Assembly (NCBI RefSeq): GCF_000331305.1
Contig: NZ_KB217478.1
Span: 6,621,646-6,685,645 of the forward strand
DNA length: 64,000 bases
Origin: Calothrix sp. PCC 7103
GTDB lineage: Bacteria; Cyanobacteriota; Cyanobacteriia; Cyanobacteriales; Nostocaceae
Direction: 5' to 3'
The position numbers and the translations under genes are program-made. The notes beneath the pieces are model-generated. The model did no database searches, was not told where the DNA came from, and worked only from the letters and a program-made list of their open reading frames with translations. Positions 9,150 through 18,700 of this stretch are shown here, piece by piece (position 1 is the stretch's first letter; every line of letters starts with the position of its first letter).

Positions 9150-12047
9150 TTACGAAGGTTGTAAAATTAAATTGGTTAACTTAACTTGCAAGTCCTGCCA
9201 GTGAACATTTTCGAGACTGGGTAAAACAATATCAGCTTCTCCTACCCTTTCAGAAGGCCCCAAACCAACAGCTATCATTCCCCCTGCTTTTGCTGCTTCA
9301 ATACCTGCTGCTGCATCTTCAACTACGATACATTCTCTTGGCGCCAACCCAAGTTCTTTTGCAGCAAATAAAAATAAATCAGGTGCCGGTTTTGGTTGTT
9401 GAACACTATAACCATCAGCAATAACATCTATATGTTTGGCTATTCCCAATTTTTCAACTACCGGACGCGCGTTTTTACTGGCAGAACCAAGCGCTATTTT
9501 AATACCCGCAGTACGTAATTCTTCGAGCAAATCTAGCGCTCCCGGTAATAAATCTTTGGGTGAAATATTTTCGATAAATTCTACGTAGTAACGGTTTTTA
9601 CGCTCCATCATTTCTAGAATTTGCTCTTCAGAATAATGCTTATTACCAATAATTTTAAGCAATGATTCACGACGAGATACTCCCCGCAGTTCTTCGTTCG
9701 CTTCGCGGTTAAATGGTAATCCTTCTTCATCAGCGAGTCTTTGCCAACCTAAATAATGGTATTCAGCAGTATCTGTTAATACACCATCTAAGTCAAAAAT
9801 CACGCCTTTAATATTCGAGTTGGAATTATGTAGTGTTTCCATATTTGTTCCTTCTGCTTTCAAGTCAAATTCGTGCCAGTCACCACGCCAATTAATTTTG
9901 AACTGTAAGCGTTTCCAACCGTGAGGTAAATGTGCTGTTGCAACGGGGCCGTTTTCGGTGAGTTTAATACCACCAAAACCAAAAACTACAGCTTGCCATA
10001 TTCCACCCGCACTGGCGCCATGTATACCTTCATGCGCGTTACCACGTACATCTTCGATATCAACCATTGCCGCTTGCATGAAGTTATGATACGCTTCATC
10101 AGTTTTTCTTAAGTCGGATGCTAATATCGCGTGAATTGCTGGGCCAAGTGAGGAACCGTAGGTAATATCAGTACGAGGTGCGTAGTAGTCCCAGTTTTTC
10201 TCTAATATTTCTAATGTGTAAGGAAACTCTTGTGATTCGCGCATTAAGTAAAGTAGCATCAAGACATCGGGTTGTTTTAATACCTGACGTTTATTGGCGC
10301 CTTCGATAGTCAAAATCGTTTGCATCGACTTAGTACGCGGTTCGTAATCAGCCAGATTGATATCTTCGAGTTTAAAAAATCCATCTTGCTGTTCGATGAG
10401 TTTGGTATTGGGGTCGTAAGGAATTACTAAATTCGCGATAATATCTTGCCAACGTAGGCGCCGACTTAGTGTAAGCTGTAGTCTCGTTTCGAGTTCTTGA
10501 GCTTTATCAGGATATTTTTCGCGTAACCAGTCTTGAGTCGCGATAGCTTTTTCTAAATGCCACTGCACCATCCGGTTAGTAAAGGCATTATTATTTGCTA
10601 ACTCGTGATACTCATCGGCGCCTATTACACCGCGAATTTCGTATTGTTCGTACTTGGTGCTATACTCAACGCGACTTCCCCAAAATACTGCTGTGTCCAG
10701 AATAATCTCGGCGCCGTAATCGCGCATCCAATCATCATCACCCGAAACCAACCAATAAGACCATACAGCGTAAACAACATCAGCGCTAATATGGATTTCT
10801 CGGTCACGGCACCATATACGAATATCTTCTCCATATGGGTCATTCGGTGGCAACCAACGCGGTGTTACTTCGTCTCCTGTATCCGCACTTTCCCACGAAT
10901 ACATTGCTCCTTTATATCCGTAGTGAACTGCTTTTCGTCGGGCGCCACCAATTGTATGGTAACGATACGATAGCAAGTTACGGGCTAATTCAGGTTGTGT
11001 GTATATAAAGAACGGCAGGATAAATATTTCCGTATCCCAAAACACATGTCCGCGATATCCAAACCCCGATAAAGTTTTAGCAGCAATGCTTACACGGTCA
11101 TCGTTTGTAGGCGCCGCAATTAACAACTGAAACAAATTGTAGCGAACTGCGAGCGCAGCGCGAACATCTCCTTCAATCGCAATATCGCTTTTATCCCATG
11201 CTTGCTCCCATGCCAAAGAATGTTCCTTTAACAAGGTAGAGTATTGAGGTAAATCAGCTAACTCCTGCTGTGCCGCTTGAACAGGGTTTTCTACATCCCT
11301 CGACGTAAAAAATGTTACTAATTTATCAACAGTAACAGCTTGCCCAGAAGTCGCTTGAAACGAAGTGATGACAGTGGGGTATCCGGGTGGATTGGTCACA
11401 ATAACCGATGCTTCGGCGCCTGAGACATTCATTTCTAGCCCCATACCCAGAGTAATACGCGAGTTACGAGTTCTAAGATTCAACCAGGCAGCTTTAGAAA
11501 TACTTCCCTGGTCGATTAATTCCCAATGGTTAAATCCTTGATTTTCTGGGTATCCGCTGATACTCGCTTGCACTTCAACTAACCCATCAAAATCAACAGG
11601 TTTAATTTGACAGCGTAACGCGGTTACATGCTCAGAAGCTAAACTAGCAAACCGTTCAAATTGTAAATCTACAGTTTTTCCACCAGTAGAACGCCATCGT
11701 ATAAACCGACTTAAAATACCGCGTCGCAAATCAAGCTTTCGTTCATAGCTAATTATCTCACCCCTATCCATCCGAAACCGTTCCCCATCAATTGTGATTG
11801 ATAGCGGCAACCAGTCAGGACAGTTAGCAAGTTCAGTGTAAACAATTGGCACATCATCAAACACACCGTGAAGTAAAGTTGCAGGTGTCGCGCGCGAATA
11901 ACCTTCTTCAAATGTGCCGCGCGTACCTAGATAACCATTACCAATTGTAAATACAGTTTCACGGTGGTGAATTTTATCTGGGTCAAATCGAGTTTCGATT
12001 AATGACCAGTCAGTATAAATAAAATCAAGATTAGTATTTAAATCCAT
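9150..12047 (-). CDS. GH65 disaccharide phosphorylase fused to beta-phosphoglucomutase
   Basis: 965 residues in two enzymes. Residues 1 to about 735 are a GH65 phosphorylase: the N-terminal beta-sandwich (FTIGNGYLGTRGTFEEGY), an (alpha/alpha)6 barrel with FWDTEIF (D338), and the general acid E479 in GADEYHELANNNAFTN. Residues 747-965 are a HAD-family beta-phosphoglucomutase with D752-L-D754 in the VIFDLDG motif, the GSASK loop and VVEDAAAG. GH65 enzymes split maltose, trehalose or kojibiose with phosphate to give beta-glucose-1-phosphate, which beta-PGM turns into glucose-6-phosphate, so the fusion channels its own product. It is downstream of sucrose synthase. The disaccharide specificity cannot be decided from sequence alone. 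Confidence 0.92.
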   Translation of the reverse strand: MDLNTNLDFIYTDWSLIETRFDPDKIHHRETVFTIGNGYLGTRGTFEEGYSRATPATLLHGVFDDVPIVYTELANCPDWLPLSITIDGERFRMDRGEIISYERKLDLRRGILSRFIRWRSTGGKTVDLQFERFASLASEHVTALRCQIKPVDFDGLVEVQASISGYPENQGFNHWELIDQGSISKAAWLNLRTRNSRITLGMGLEMNVSGAEASVIVTNPPGYPTVITSFQATSGQAVTVDKLVTFFTSRDVENPVQAAQQELADLPQYSTLLKEHSLAWEQAWDKSDIAIEGDVRAALAVRYNLFQLLIAAPTNDDRVSIAAKTLSGFGYRGHVFWDTEIFILPFFIYTQPELARNLLSYRYHTIGGARRKAVHYGYKGAMYSWESADTGDEVTPRWLPPNDPYGEDIRIWCRDREIHISADVVYAVWSYWLVSGDDDWMRDYGAEIILDTAVFWGSRVEYSTKYEQYEIRGVIGADEYHELANNNAFTNRMVQWHLEKAIATQDWLREKYPDKAQELETRLQLTLSRRLRWQDIIANLVIPYDPNTKLIEQQDGFFKLEDINLADYEPRTKSMQTILTIEGANKRQVLKQPDVLMLLYLMRESQEFPYTLEILEKNWDYYAPRTDITYGSSLGPAIHAILASDLRKTDEAYHNFMQAAMVDIEDVRGNAHEGIHGASAGGIWQAVVFGFGGIKLTENGPVATAHLPHGWKRLQFKINWRGDWHEFDLKAEGTNMETLHNSNSNIKGVIFDLDGVLTDTAEYHYLGWQRLADEEGLPFNREANEELRGVSRRESLLKIIGNKHYSEEQILEMMERKNRYYVEFIENISPKDLLPGALDLLEELRTAGIKIALGSASKNARPVVEKLGIAKHIDVIADGYSVQQPKPAPDLFLFAAKELGLAPRECIVVEDAAAGIEAAKAGGMIAVGLGPSERVGEADIVLPSLENVHWQDLQVKLTNLILQPS

Positions 12048-12080
12048 CGGCAGTGCTTTCCTTATATCAATAGAGTTAAA

Positions 12081-12191
12081 AGTGCGCTCGTGCTGAGTTA
12101 AGAGTGCGCTCGTGCTGAGTTAATAGTTAGAAGTTAATAGTTAGGAGTTAGGAGTTAATAGTTTAACCTCCCTACTCAGCACGAGCGCACT
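12081..12191. terminator. Duplicated inverted repeat between susA and the GH65 gene
   Basis: AGTGCGCTCGTGCTGAGT occurs at 12081 and 12103, and its reverse complement at 12174-12191, with repeats of GTTAGGAGTTA between. It can form a strong 18-bp stem and probably ends susA transcription or processes a joint message. Confidence 0.6.
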
Positions 12192-12207
12192 CACTACTCT
12201 TTAGTCT

Positions 12208-14616
12208 TTACCTTTGCATGTGCTGTTCCAGAATTTTTTCGGCTCTGGGTTTGAAGACTAGGTAGTATAAAGTTTCGAGGTAGCGTGCCCTGGCTTCACG
12301 GTTTTCTGGGGTGACATAATCCCAGAAACGGTATATTTTCGAGATTAGAAGTAATTGCTTTGAGTGTAGACTCCAGTTATATTTGTTACGCACCCTGTCG
12401 ATTGCCCGCGTAGAAATTTCATGCCAGTATTGGGGATTTGCATCACATTCGTCAAGAAAATGTAATACTTTCTTCGCAGTTCCTTCGTAGTCGGTTGGGT
12501 TAATTTGGAACTTATCTACATCTTCGATTATTTCAGAGGCGCCGCCGAATTGCGTGGCGAAGGTGGGTAGTCCTGAAATCATCGCTTCAAGTAAAGTTCG
12601 TCCGAAGGCCTCAAAGCGGGCAAAGTGTATAAAAATTCCTCGATTATCTGCCACTGCTCGATATGCTTCGCCTAATTCCATATTAGAAAGGCGAATACCT
12701 ACCCAGCGAATATGACTATGCAATTCGTACTGGTTAATGATGGAATGCAGTTTCTCAATTTCTGCTGCTTCTTCGGGATGGGTTGCTTGCTCTGGGCTAA
12801 ATTTGCTCGTGAGCAATACTAAGTTACAGCGTTCTTGCAGTTCTTTACTTTTTCCAAAGCACTCTGCTAACCCTGTCAGATTTTTAGTTGAGTTGATGGG
12901 GGCAACTGCTAGTATAGGTGTCTTTTTGGGGTTTTCCAAATTACCTATTATGCTAGGGTCTTCGCGCAAAAACATTAGTTCGTAAATTTTTGAGCGCGCT
13001 TCTTTATCCCGGTCTTCGCTTTGGTTGTAAGGAAAGAAGATGTTCTCGTTTACCCCTGGTGGCACCATGTTAAATTTGGGGTTAAATAAATCTATCCCAT
13101 CTACAACGTGGTACAAATTAGGCATTGTAAAACATTTGTACGATTCATACTGTCCCATGTTATCGGGAGTACCGACGATTTCTTGGTATGAGGAACTAAC
13201 AATAAAGTCCGCTGCGTTCATACTAATTAAGTCGGCAGTAAACTGAGCGCTGAAATGATATCTATCTTCTAAATCTTGCCAGTACAAGTTACTAAACAGG
13301 TATTTAGGCTTTTCTAGCGAGTGGGCAATATTGCAATGTGCTGCTTTTAGGCGCCGTGACAGCAGAAACGCGACTAAATTACCATCACTGTAGTTACCAA
13401 TTATTAAGTTAGGGTTGCCCCTAAATTCTGCCACTAATTCCCGTTCAGCTTCAAGAGCAAACGATTCTAAGTATGGCCAAATTTCAAACTTAGAAATCCA
13501 GTTTTGTGTAACGTTAGGATTGAAATCAGCAAATGGAACTCGTAATATCCATGCATTTTCTGTTCCTTGCAGTTTTTCTAATCTCAAATTACAAGCGGTT
13601 CCTTCGCAGTTAGGAATCAACCGAGTTAGAATTATTACCTTGGGCTGAATTCCAAGTACCTCAAGTCCAGCAAGCTTTATATCTTCGCGTAACTTCGCTT
13701 CTAAACTGCGCGCCTGTTCCAAAACATACATGACTTGACCAGCAGTTTCTGGGCGCCCAACCACACCTTCTTGACCAACCCATCCGTGAATAGATACTAA
13801 AACTACACGGAATATAGCTGGAACGCGCGTCACAAAAGCTTCTAATATTGCTGGCTCTGGGTCGCTAACCAAACGGTTAAATAGTTCGAGGGTTTCTCTG
13901 ACTCGACCTGCTGTATTACCCCAACCGGGTTCAAAGCCAAGCGATTGTAAATCAAAGCGGAACTTCTCAAACGGTTCTACAGGAGAAAGTTCGCTCACAA
14001 ATTGCAATGCTTTTTTTACTGCAAGAGCAAGTTCATCCCCAGAGTGGAGACGGTCGCTAATCATTAGTGGTGTACCACCATGCTGCAACTTATGCAAAGC
14101 TTGGAATAATTCTTCTAACCAACGTTTAGGGTCGTTTTCAAGTTGGTTACATAGGTAACGATTTAAAAAAGTTAACCCCTGCCCAATATTACGGGGGTCA
14201 TCTATTGTTGGAGAACCTTGATAGAAAGGTTTGAGGTCTATTTCTAAAATTTGAGGTTGGGAGCGGTTGACCAAACGGTCGCGCACATCCAACAACGCTT
14301 TTGGTGTCAGTTTTTCAAAGTGCGTCATATCCGCACCCAGGCGCCAAACTTCTTGGTTAGCTATCCAGGGACGTAACATAAACCAAGTGCTTTCCTCTTC
14401 CAAAATGATTTCGTGCGTTAGGCTGATTAATGTGCCTAAAGACGAGGAATGGTAGAAATAAGCAGGTTTGTGAGAGCGTTGGCAATAGTCGGCAAACACC
14501 TGTAAAATCTCATTTCGTAGTAGGTAGGGTTTACCGGCGGCGTTTAGAGCCGAGACAAACTGACGTAAAGCAGTTTTCTCATCGCTGTTTAAAACATTTT
14601 GAACCAGGTCATGCAT
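12208..14616 (-). CDS. susA: Sucrose synthase
   Basis: 802 residues, close to the roughly 806 of filamentous cyanobacterial SusA. The N-terminal half is the sucrose-synthase-specific region; the C-terminal half is a GT-B glycosyltransferase with the E-x7-E signature in FARFEAFGRTLLEAMISGLP and FGGASEII. It catalyses the reversible reaction of sucrose and UDP (or ADP) to fructose and UDP/ADP-glucose; in Anabaena the enzyme mainly cleaves sucrose and links it to glycogen and nitrogen-fixing metabolism. It is followed on the same strand, 160 bp on, by the GH65-PGM fusion, forming a sugar-mobilisation locus. A 770-bp upstream region without genes should hold its control elements. Confidence 0.95.
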   Translation of the reverse strand: MHDLVQNVLNSDEKTALRQFVSALNAAGKPYLLRNEILQVFADYCQRSHKPAYFYHSSSLGTLISLTHEIILEEESTWFMLRPWIANQEVWRLGADMTHFEKLTPKALLDVRDRLVNRSQPQILEIDLKPFYQGSPTIDDPRNIGQGLTFLNRYLCNQLENDPKRWLEELFQALHKLQHGGTPLMISDRLHSGDELALAVKKALQFVSELSPVEPFEKFRFDLQSLGFEPGWGNTAGRVRETLELFNRLVSDPEPAILEAFVTRVPAIFRVVLVSIHGWVGQEGVVGRPETAGQVMYVLEQARSLEAKLREDIKLAGLEVLGIQPKVIILTRLIPNCEGTACNLRLEKLQGTENAWILRVPFADFNPNVTQNWISKFEIWPYLESFALEAERELVAEFRGNPNLIIGNYSDGNLVAFLLSRRLKAAHCNIAHSLEKPKYLFSNLYWQDLEDRYHFSAQFTADLISMNAADFIVSSSYQEIVGTPDNMGQYESYKCFTMPNLYHVVDGIDLFNPKFNMVPPGVNENIFFPYNQSEDRDKEARSKIYELMFLREDPSIIGNLENPKKTPILAVAPINSTKNLTGLAECFGKSKELQERCNLVLLTSKFSPEQATHPEEAAEIEKLHSIINQYELHSHIRWVGIRLSNMELGEAYRAVADNRGIFIHFARFEAFGRTLLEAMISGLPTFATQFGGASEIIEDVDKFQINPTDYEGTAKKVLHFLDECDANPQYWHEISTRAIDRVRNKYNWSLHSKQLLLISKIYRFWDYVTPENREARARYLETLYYLVFKPRAEKILEQHMQR

Positions 14617-15388
14617 AGTAATATCCTGAACTCTAGTTCGACAATTTATCGCTCTTCATAGTCTATAACTATCATTTAAATACTATGTTGTAGCCTAAAT
14701 AGCCGAGCATTACAAAAGAATGTAAAAATTGAGTAGCTTCTAAGAACGCACCCGTTTTTTATTAACCATTTTTTACATTCATACTACTTACGTTAGCGTA
14801 AATATTCGTTAAATGATTGATTTTTCACACGACTTTACGAGGTTATACCTTAATAAGTACCCCGATATTTAGGTTGATTTTATACATTGCTTATCATAGT
14901 AAGCACTGTTAACTATAGTCCAAACTCAGCTAATTGAACAACCTAAAGTTTGAAGAAATTTTAATATCATAAGGTATTTGCTTTCTGAAGCTTTTGACAT
15001 AAACAAAAAACTTATCTCAGCTAAATATAATACTTTTGATAGATGTTAAAATTTCTATATTAAATTATAAAATACTTCTGTCATAGAAAAGTCCCATACC
15101 AAGACCACAATTTATCAAATTGTTTTGAACCGAAATTAGAGTTAATCTCTACATATCACACTATAACAGCCTTTACATGAGGTGTTTCATAATTGTATCA
15201 GTACAATTAATGTAACTATTGTTGCTATGTTGCCACTTAATTTTTATTAGCCTCATTGAAAATCAAAATTAAATGTAAAGTTTTGTTAAGTGAAGCAACA
15301 ATCTGCCTAAAAGGAAGCTCTTTACACAGAGTAATAAGGAAAAGTATCCGTCGATATCACCTTATCTAGCTGAATCAGGGTGTTGATT
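14617..15388. other. Long divergent intergenic region upstream of susA
   Basis: 772 bp, AT-rich, between susA and a small plus-strand gene. No tRNA-like structure, repeat-family member or ORF above a few dozen codons was recognised. The size suggests regulated promoters on both sides. Confidence 0.45.
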
Positions 15389-15640
15389 ATGTTATTAATT
15401 CGTGATGTAGTTGAACAAGCTCTAAATACTGGCTATTTAACACTAGCCCAAGAAAATCTTTTACGTGTTCTATTGAGAGATAAGTACGAAATAGAAGATT
15501 TAAATGCTTTTATGAGTTTGCAGGAAGCAGCAATGGATGGTTTGGTTAAACAGGAGTCGCGGGAATTATGTATGTTTGAGACAGGTCGAGATATCCATCA
15601 TGGTATTTCAACTGAGCTTGCGGTTCATGCTTGTGTTTAA
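15389..15640 (+). CDS. Small conserved-looking cyanobacterial protein
   Basis: 83 residues from the ATG at 15389; a GTG at 15380 would add MLI. The protein is acidic and helical (IRDVVEQALNTGYLTLAQENLLRVLL, then DLNAFMSLQEAAMDGLVKQESREL), with no membrane segment. I recall similar short proteins as frequent in filamentous cyanobacteria, without an assigned function. A hairpin terminator follows at 15698. No operon partner is evident. Confidence 0.7.
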   Translation: MLLIRDVVEQALNTGYLTLAQENLLRVLLRDKYEIEDLNAFMSLQEAAMDGLVKQESRELCMFETGRDIHHGISTELAVHACV

Positions 15641-15697
15641 TAATTCCAACCACGGTATATTTCTCAAACCATTATGGCGCCATTCGTCCGTAAATAA

Positions 15698-15723
15698 CCC
15701 CCCTTATTAAAGGAGGGCTTTTT
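15698..15723 (+). terminator. Rho-independent-type terminator
   Basis: CCCCCCTT and AAGGAGGG pair with one mismatch around a short loop, followed by CTTTTT. It is placed to end the 83-aa gene transcript. Confidence 0.65.
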
Positions 15724-15865
15724 GATCTAAGTTAATTTGTACTAAATTGCTTACGGATGGTTGTTGCCCAATTCAAATACAGGAATAGTTTCTTGCTCGT
15801 TTTTCGCAGCTTCGAGCCATTGTTGCATAGCAGGAAGCTCCATGCGGACGCATTCTTAAGGATAT

Positions 15866-16330
15866 ATGTTGAAACCAAATCTTGAAGAGATATATAATTA
15901 TTTACAAATATCTGATGAAATCGCAACTTCTGGACAACCTACAGTCGAACAGTTTGGCGCCATTAAACAAGCTGGGTATGAAGTCGTGGTTAATTTAGCA
16001 TTAGTAGATTCTCCTAATGCTTTACCTAACGAAAAAGAAATCATTGAAGTGCGCGGTATGGAGTATATACATATTCCTGTTATATGGGATAACCCAACAT
16101 TAGAGGACTTACATTCTTTTTTTGAAACAATGAATGTAAATCAAGGTAAAAAGATTTTTGTTCATTGCGCTATGAATAAGAGGGTATCTGTTTTTGTTTA
16201 CCTTTATAGAAGAATTTGTTTAGGCGCCAGTCAAGAAGAGGCTAAATTAGATTTAAATAAGCTTTGGGTGCCTAACGAGGTTTGGCAAAGGTTGATTAGT
16301 CAGGCTTTTGATGATGTTGGGTTACGCTGA
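15866..16330 (+). CDS. Protein-tyrosine-phosphatase-like protein (DSP/DUF442 type)
   Basis: 154 residues with AAGGA upstream of the ATG. The fold signature is that of small dual-specificity phosphatase-like proteins: an N-terminal ATSGQPTVEQFGAIKQAGYEVVVNL, the segment EYIHIPVIWDNPTLEDLHSFFETM, and the active-site-like KKIFVHCAMNKRVSVFVYLYRR. The cysteine is C101, but the arginine is at +5 (C-x4-R, R106) rather than the canonical C-x5-R. As I recall, relatives share an HCAANxRVSAF form, so this is a subfamily trait and not a lesion. Substrate and activity are unknown. It stands alone, 115 bp before rnhA. Confidence 0.75.
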   Translation: MLKPNLEEIYNYLQISDEIATSGQPTVEQFGAIKQAGYEVVVNLALVDSPNALPNEKEIIEVRGMEYIHIPVIWDNPTLEDLHSFFETMNVNQGKKIFVHCAMNKRVSVFVYLYRRICLGASQEEAKLDLNKLWVPNEVWQRLISQAFDDVGLR

Positions 16331-16445
16331 CCGCTCCACCCAACCTACAATGTAAAGAAATATGTGTTTAGTCAATAGCTTTGAATTGGAAGGCTAATAT
16401 TTTTTCCTGTTGCCCCTTTGGGAAAGTAACTATTTTATTTAACTT

Positions 16446-17351
16446 ATGGCTTCACTAACAATTGAGAGTATATACACAGACGGCGCCTGTACAGGGAACC
16501 CAGGACCAGGAGGTTGGGGTGTGGTGGTTTATTTTGATGATGGTTCGGTTCATGAACTTGGAGATGGTTGTCGTCAAACAACGAATAACAGGATGGAAAT
16601 GCAAGCTGCCATCGCAGCACTTCAATATTTGGAAGCGTCAGGGCAAAGTTACCCTATTACTTTGTACACAGATAGTGAGTATTTGATCAATTGCGTTACC
16701 AAGTGGGTTAAAAGCTGGAAAAAGAAGGGTTGGAAGAAAGCTGATGGTAAGCCAGTTCAGAATCAGGATTTACTCGAAATTCTTGACGGACTTAACAGTC
16801 GTAAGGTTAGATGGGAACATGTTCGAGGTCATGCTGGTAATATAGGTAACGAAAGATGCGATACCATTGCGCGGGCTTATGCGGCTGGAAAAGTGCCAGT
16901 ATTAAAGCAAAGCCAAGACGCAGAAACTATTGCTTTCGATGTAAAAACAAAAGTTTATGTAGCAAATGCATCTGAAATAATGGCAAACTCGACCATAATT
17001 AACGAAGTGACCAGTGACGTCGATATTGCCCCCGATAACACCATGATAGATGCTTCTATCTCCTATGCGAGCAACAATACTAATGAAGAGATACCACGCG
17101 AAATGCGGGTAACGCAACTTCGCAACCTCGTTGATACCCTCCGTATCGCCGATGAAATTGCTGATAAAGGTTATTTAATAACCAGTTCTGAACTAGCTGA
17201 TTTAATGGATGTTCATGCCAGCGCTGTTACCAGTCGTGGAGATCAGTGGCGCTGGCGAAATTGGGTTGTCTCTCGCGTTCGTAGAGAAGGTAATCAAATA
17301 CTTTGGGAACTCGAACGTGGAGATAAAATTCAGGAAGAGAGCAATGAGTAA
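16446..17351 (+). CDS. rnhA: Ribonuclease HI with C-terminal extension
   Basis: 301 residues. Residues 1-150 are a full RNase HI domain with the four acidic ligands D12, E51, D76 and D139 and catalytic-loop H129 (VRGHAGN); the basic handle KSWKKKGWKKADGK is present. It removes RNA from RNA:DNA hybrids. Residues 151-215 are a polar linker and 215-301 a compact helical segment (LRIADEIADKGYLITSSELADLMDVHASAVTSRG, then WRWRNWVVSRVRRE) that looks like a winged-helix nucleic-acid-binding domain. The extension resembles what I recall for RNase H of other filamentous cyanobacteria. It is convergent with cruG. Confidence 0.93.
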   Translation: MASLTIESIYTDGACTGNPGPGGWGVVVYFDDGSVHELGDGCRQTTNNRMEMQAAIAALQYLEASGQSYPITLYTDSEYLINCVTKWVKSWKKKGWKKADGKPVQNQDLLEILDGLNSRKVRWEHVRGHAGNIGNERCDTIARAYAAGKVPVLKQSQDAETIAFDVKTKVYVANASEIMANSTIINEVTSDVDIAPDNTMIDASISYASNNTNEEIPREMRVTQLRNLVDTLRIADEIADKGYLITSSELADLMDVHASAVTSRGDQWRWRNWVVSRVRREGNQILWELERGDKIQEESNE

Positions 17352-17352
17352 T

Positions 17353-17380
17353 AAGTGCTGAGTGCTGAGTGTTCAGCACT
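17353..17380. repeat. TGCTGAG-type repeat with hairpin between rnhA and cruG
   Basis: AGTGCTGAGTGCTGAG followed by TTCAGCACT; it can fold and lies between convergent genes. Confidence 0.55.
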
Positions 17381-17381
17381 A

Positions 17382-18614
17382 TTAATTTTCATAACTTCTT
17401 CCACGCCATTTTTTTGGTTTTTGTAAGGCTGATAGAATTATGCGTAAGACTGCTAAAGGGTCAGCTAGGGGTGATAACCAAAATAACCAATTTCCTTTTG
17501 CTTGACTGCGGTCGTATGAAGGTGCTATCGCAAACAGCATTCCAAATCTAATTACTATCAACAATAAATTCAACAACAGCAAAAGTGTAATTGGATAATT
17601 TTCAACTAAGTTATTTTGGATGTAACTGCTTAGGGAGGCACCTTTACCAAATAATGTACCATTAGCGAGAAATACAGGAAGAATCAAAATTGGTAAACCT
17701 TGTACGGAAGCAAGTAACCAAATATCACCCCAAGTTTGTGCGCGGTTTGAAGCATCTTTAAGGTCAAGACTACGACCCCATTCATTCCATGTTTCAACGG
17801 CGCCTTCGTACATTCGCACCTTCAAAACTTTGGCGCCATCCATAAAACCAACTTTAAAACCAGAAGCAGCAATATGACGTGCTAAAGTCACATCGTCACA
17901 AAAAGAACTTTGTGAGCTAGTATAACCATCGACAGCTTCTAACACTGCCCGACGACACAAAAAACACTGCCCATTTGCCATCACTCGCTCTGGCTGGTCT
18001 GTTGTGATTCCAGCAGGGTCAAAGCGATAAAGTAATGTCATTAATAATGCTGGTTGTAACCAACATTCACCAGGATACTTAAGAATAAATTGCGGTGAAA
18101 GTGATATTAAGTCATATTCACTCTTCACAGCAGTGTGAACTAAACTAGCAATTAAACCAGGATGGGGTTGTGTATCAGCGTCCATACCCAGAAACCAAGT
18201 ACTAGAATTAGATGTTTGCTCCCAACCGCTATGTAATGCCCAAGGACGACCAACCCAACCAGTAGGTAAAGGGTCATCTGTCATCACGCGAAACCTAGGG
18301 TCTAGTTTTTGCGCTGCTTTAACTAGCTCAGGAGTTCCGTCTTTTGAATTACTATCAACTACAATAACTTCTCTAAGTTCATAACTTTGCCGACTTAAAC
18401 CAGCAAGTAGTGGACTAATACGTTCAGCTTCATTAAGTGTAGGGACTACCACGCTAACGCTACCCAAAATATCAAGCGTGGGTTTTTGTGGCGCCAAAGG
18501 AGGGGTACGACGGGGACCTTTAAGTAAACGCGATAGTAGAATAGCAAACGCTGGTAATTGAATAAACAGCAATAAAAGCGCAACAGCACTTACTATTGGT
18601 AAAAAATTGGGCAT
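17382..18614 (-). CDS. cruG: Carotenoid 2'-O-glycosyltransferase (CruG type)
   Basis: 410 residues: an N-terminal membrane segment, a GT2 domain (VVVPTLNEAERISPL, VVDSNSKDGTPEL, LGMDADTQPHPG, and a CDDVTLARHI segment carrying the acidic catalytic position) and two or three C-terminal membrane segments. CruG glycosylates the 2'-hydroxyl of myxol to make myxoxanthophyll. The assignment rests mainly on adjacency to cruF: the two are known as a gene pair in cyanobacteria, and CruG is a membrane GT2 of this kind. Some relatives are annotated generically as hopene-associated or family 2 glycosyltransferases, which remains the fallback. Confidence 0.82.
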   Translation of the reverse strand: MPNFLPIVSAVALLLLFIQLPAFAILLSRLLKGPRRTPPLAPQKPTLDILGSVSVVVPTLNEAERISPLLAGLSRQSYELREVIVVDSNSKDGTPELVKAAQKLDPRFRVMTDDPLPTGWVGRPWALHSGWEQTSNSSTWFLGMDADTQPHPGLIASLVHTAVKSEYDLISLSPQFILKYPGECWLQPALLMTLLYRFDPAGITTDQPERVMANGQCFLCRRAVLEAVDGYTSSQSSFCDDVTLARHIAASGFKVGFMDGAKVLKVRMYEGAVETWNEWGRSLDLKDASNRAQTWGDIWLLASVQGLPILILPVFLANGTLFGKGASLSSYIQNNLVENYPITLLLLLNLLLIVIRFGMLFAIAPSYDRSQAKGNWLFWLSPLADPLAVLRIILSALQKPKKWRGRSYEN

Positions 18615-18647
18615 TGATAAGGAAGTTAGGAGTTAGGAATTATGAAT

Positions 18648-18675
18648 GTAGAGACGCGATATATCGCGTCTGTAC
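18648..18675. repeat. GTAGAGACGCGAT hairpin repeat (between cruF and cruG)
   Basis: GTAGAGACGCGATAT followed by ATCGCGTCTGTAC. Member of the dispersed palindrome family, here inside the probable cruF-cruG transcript. Confidence 0.8.
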
Positions 18676-18700
18676 AAGTGGAGTTATGAGTTCGCTATTT

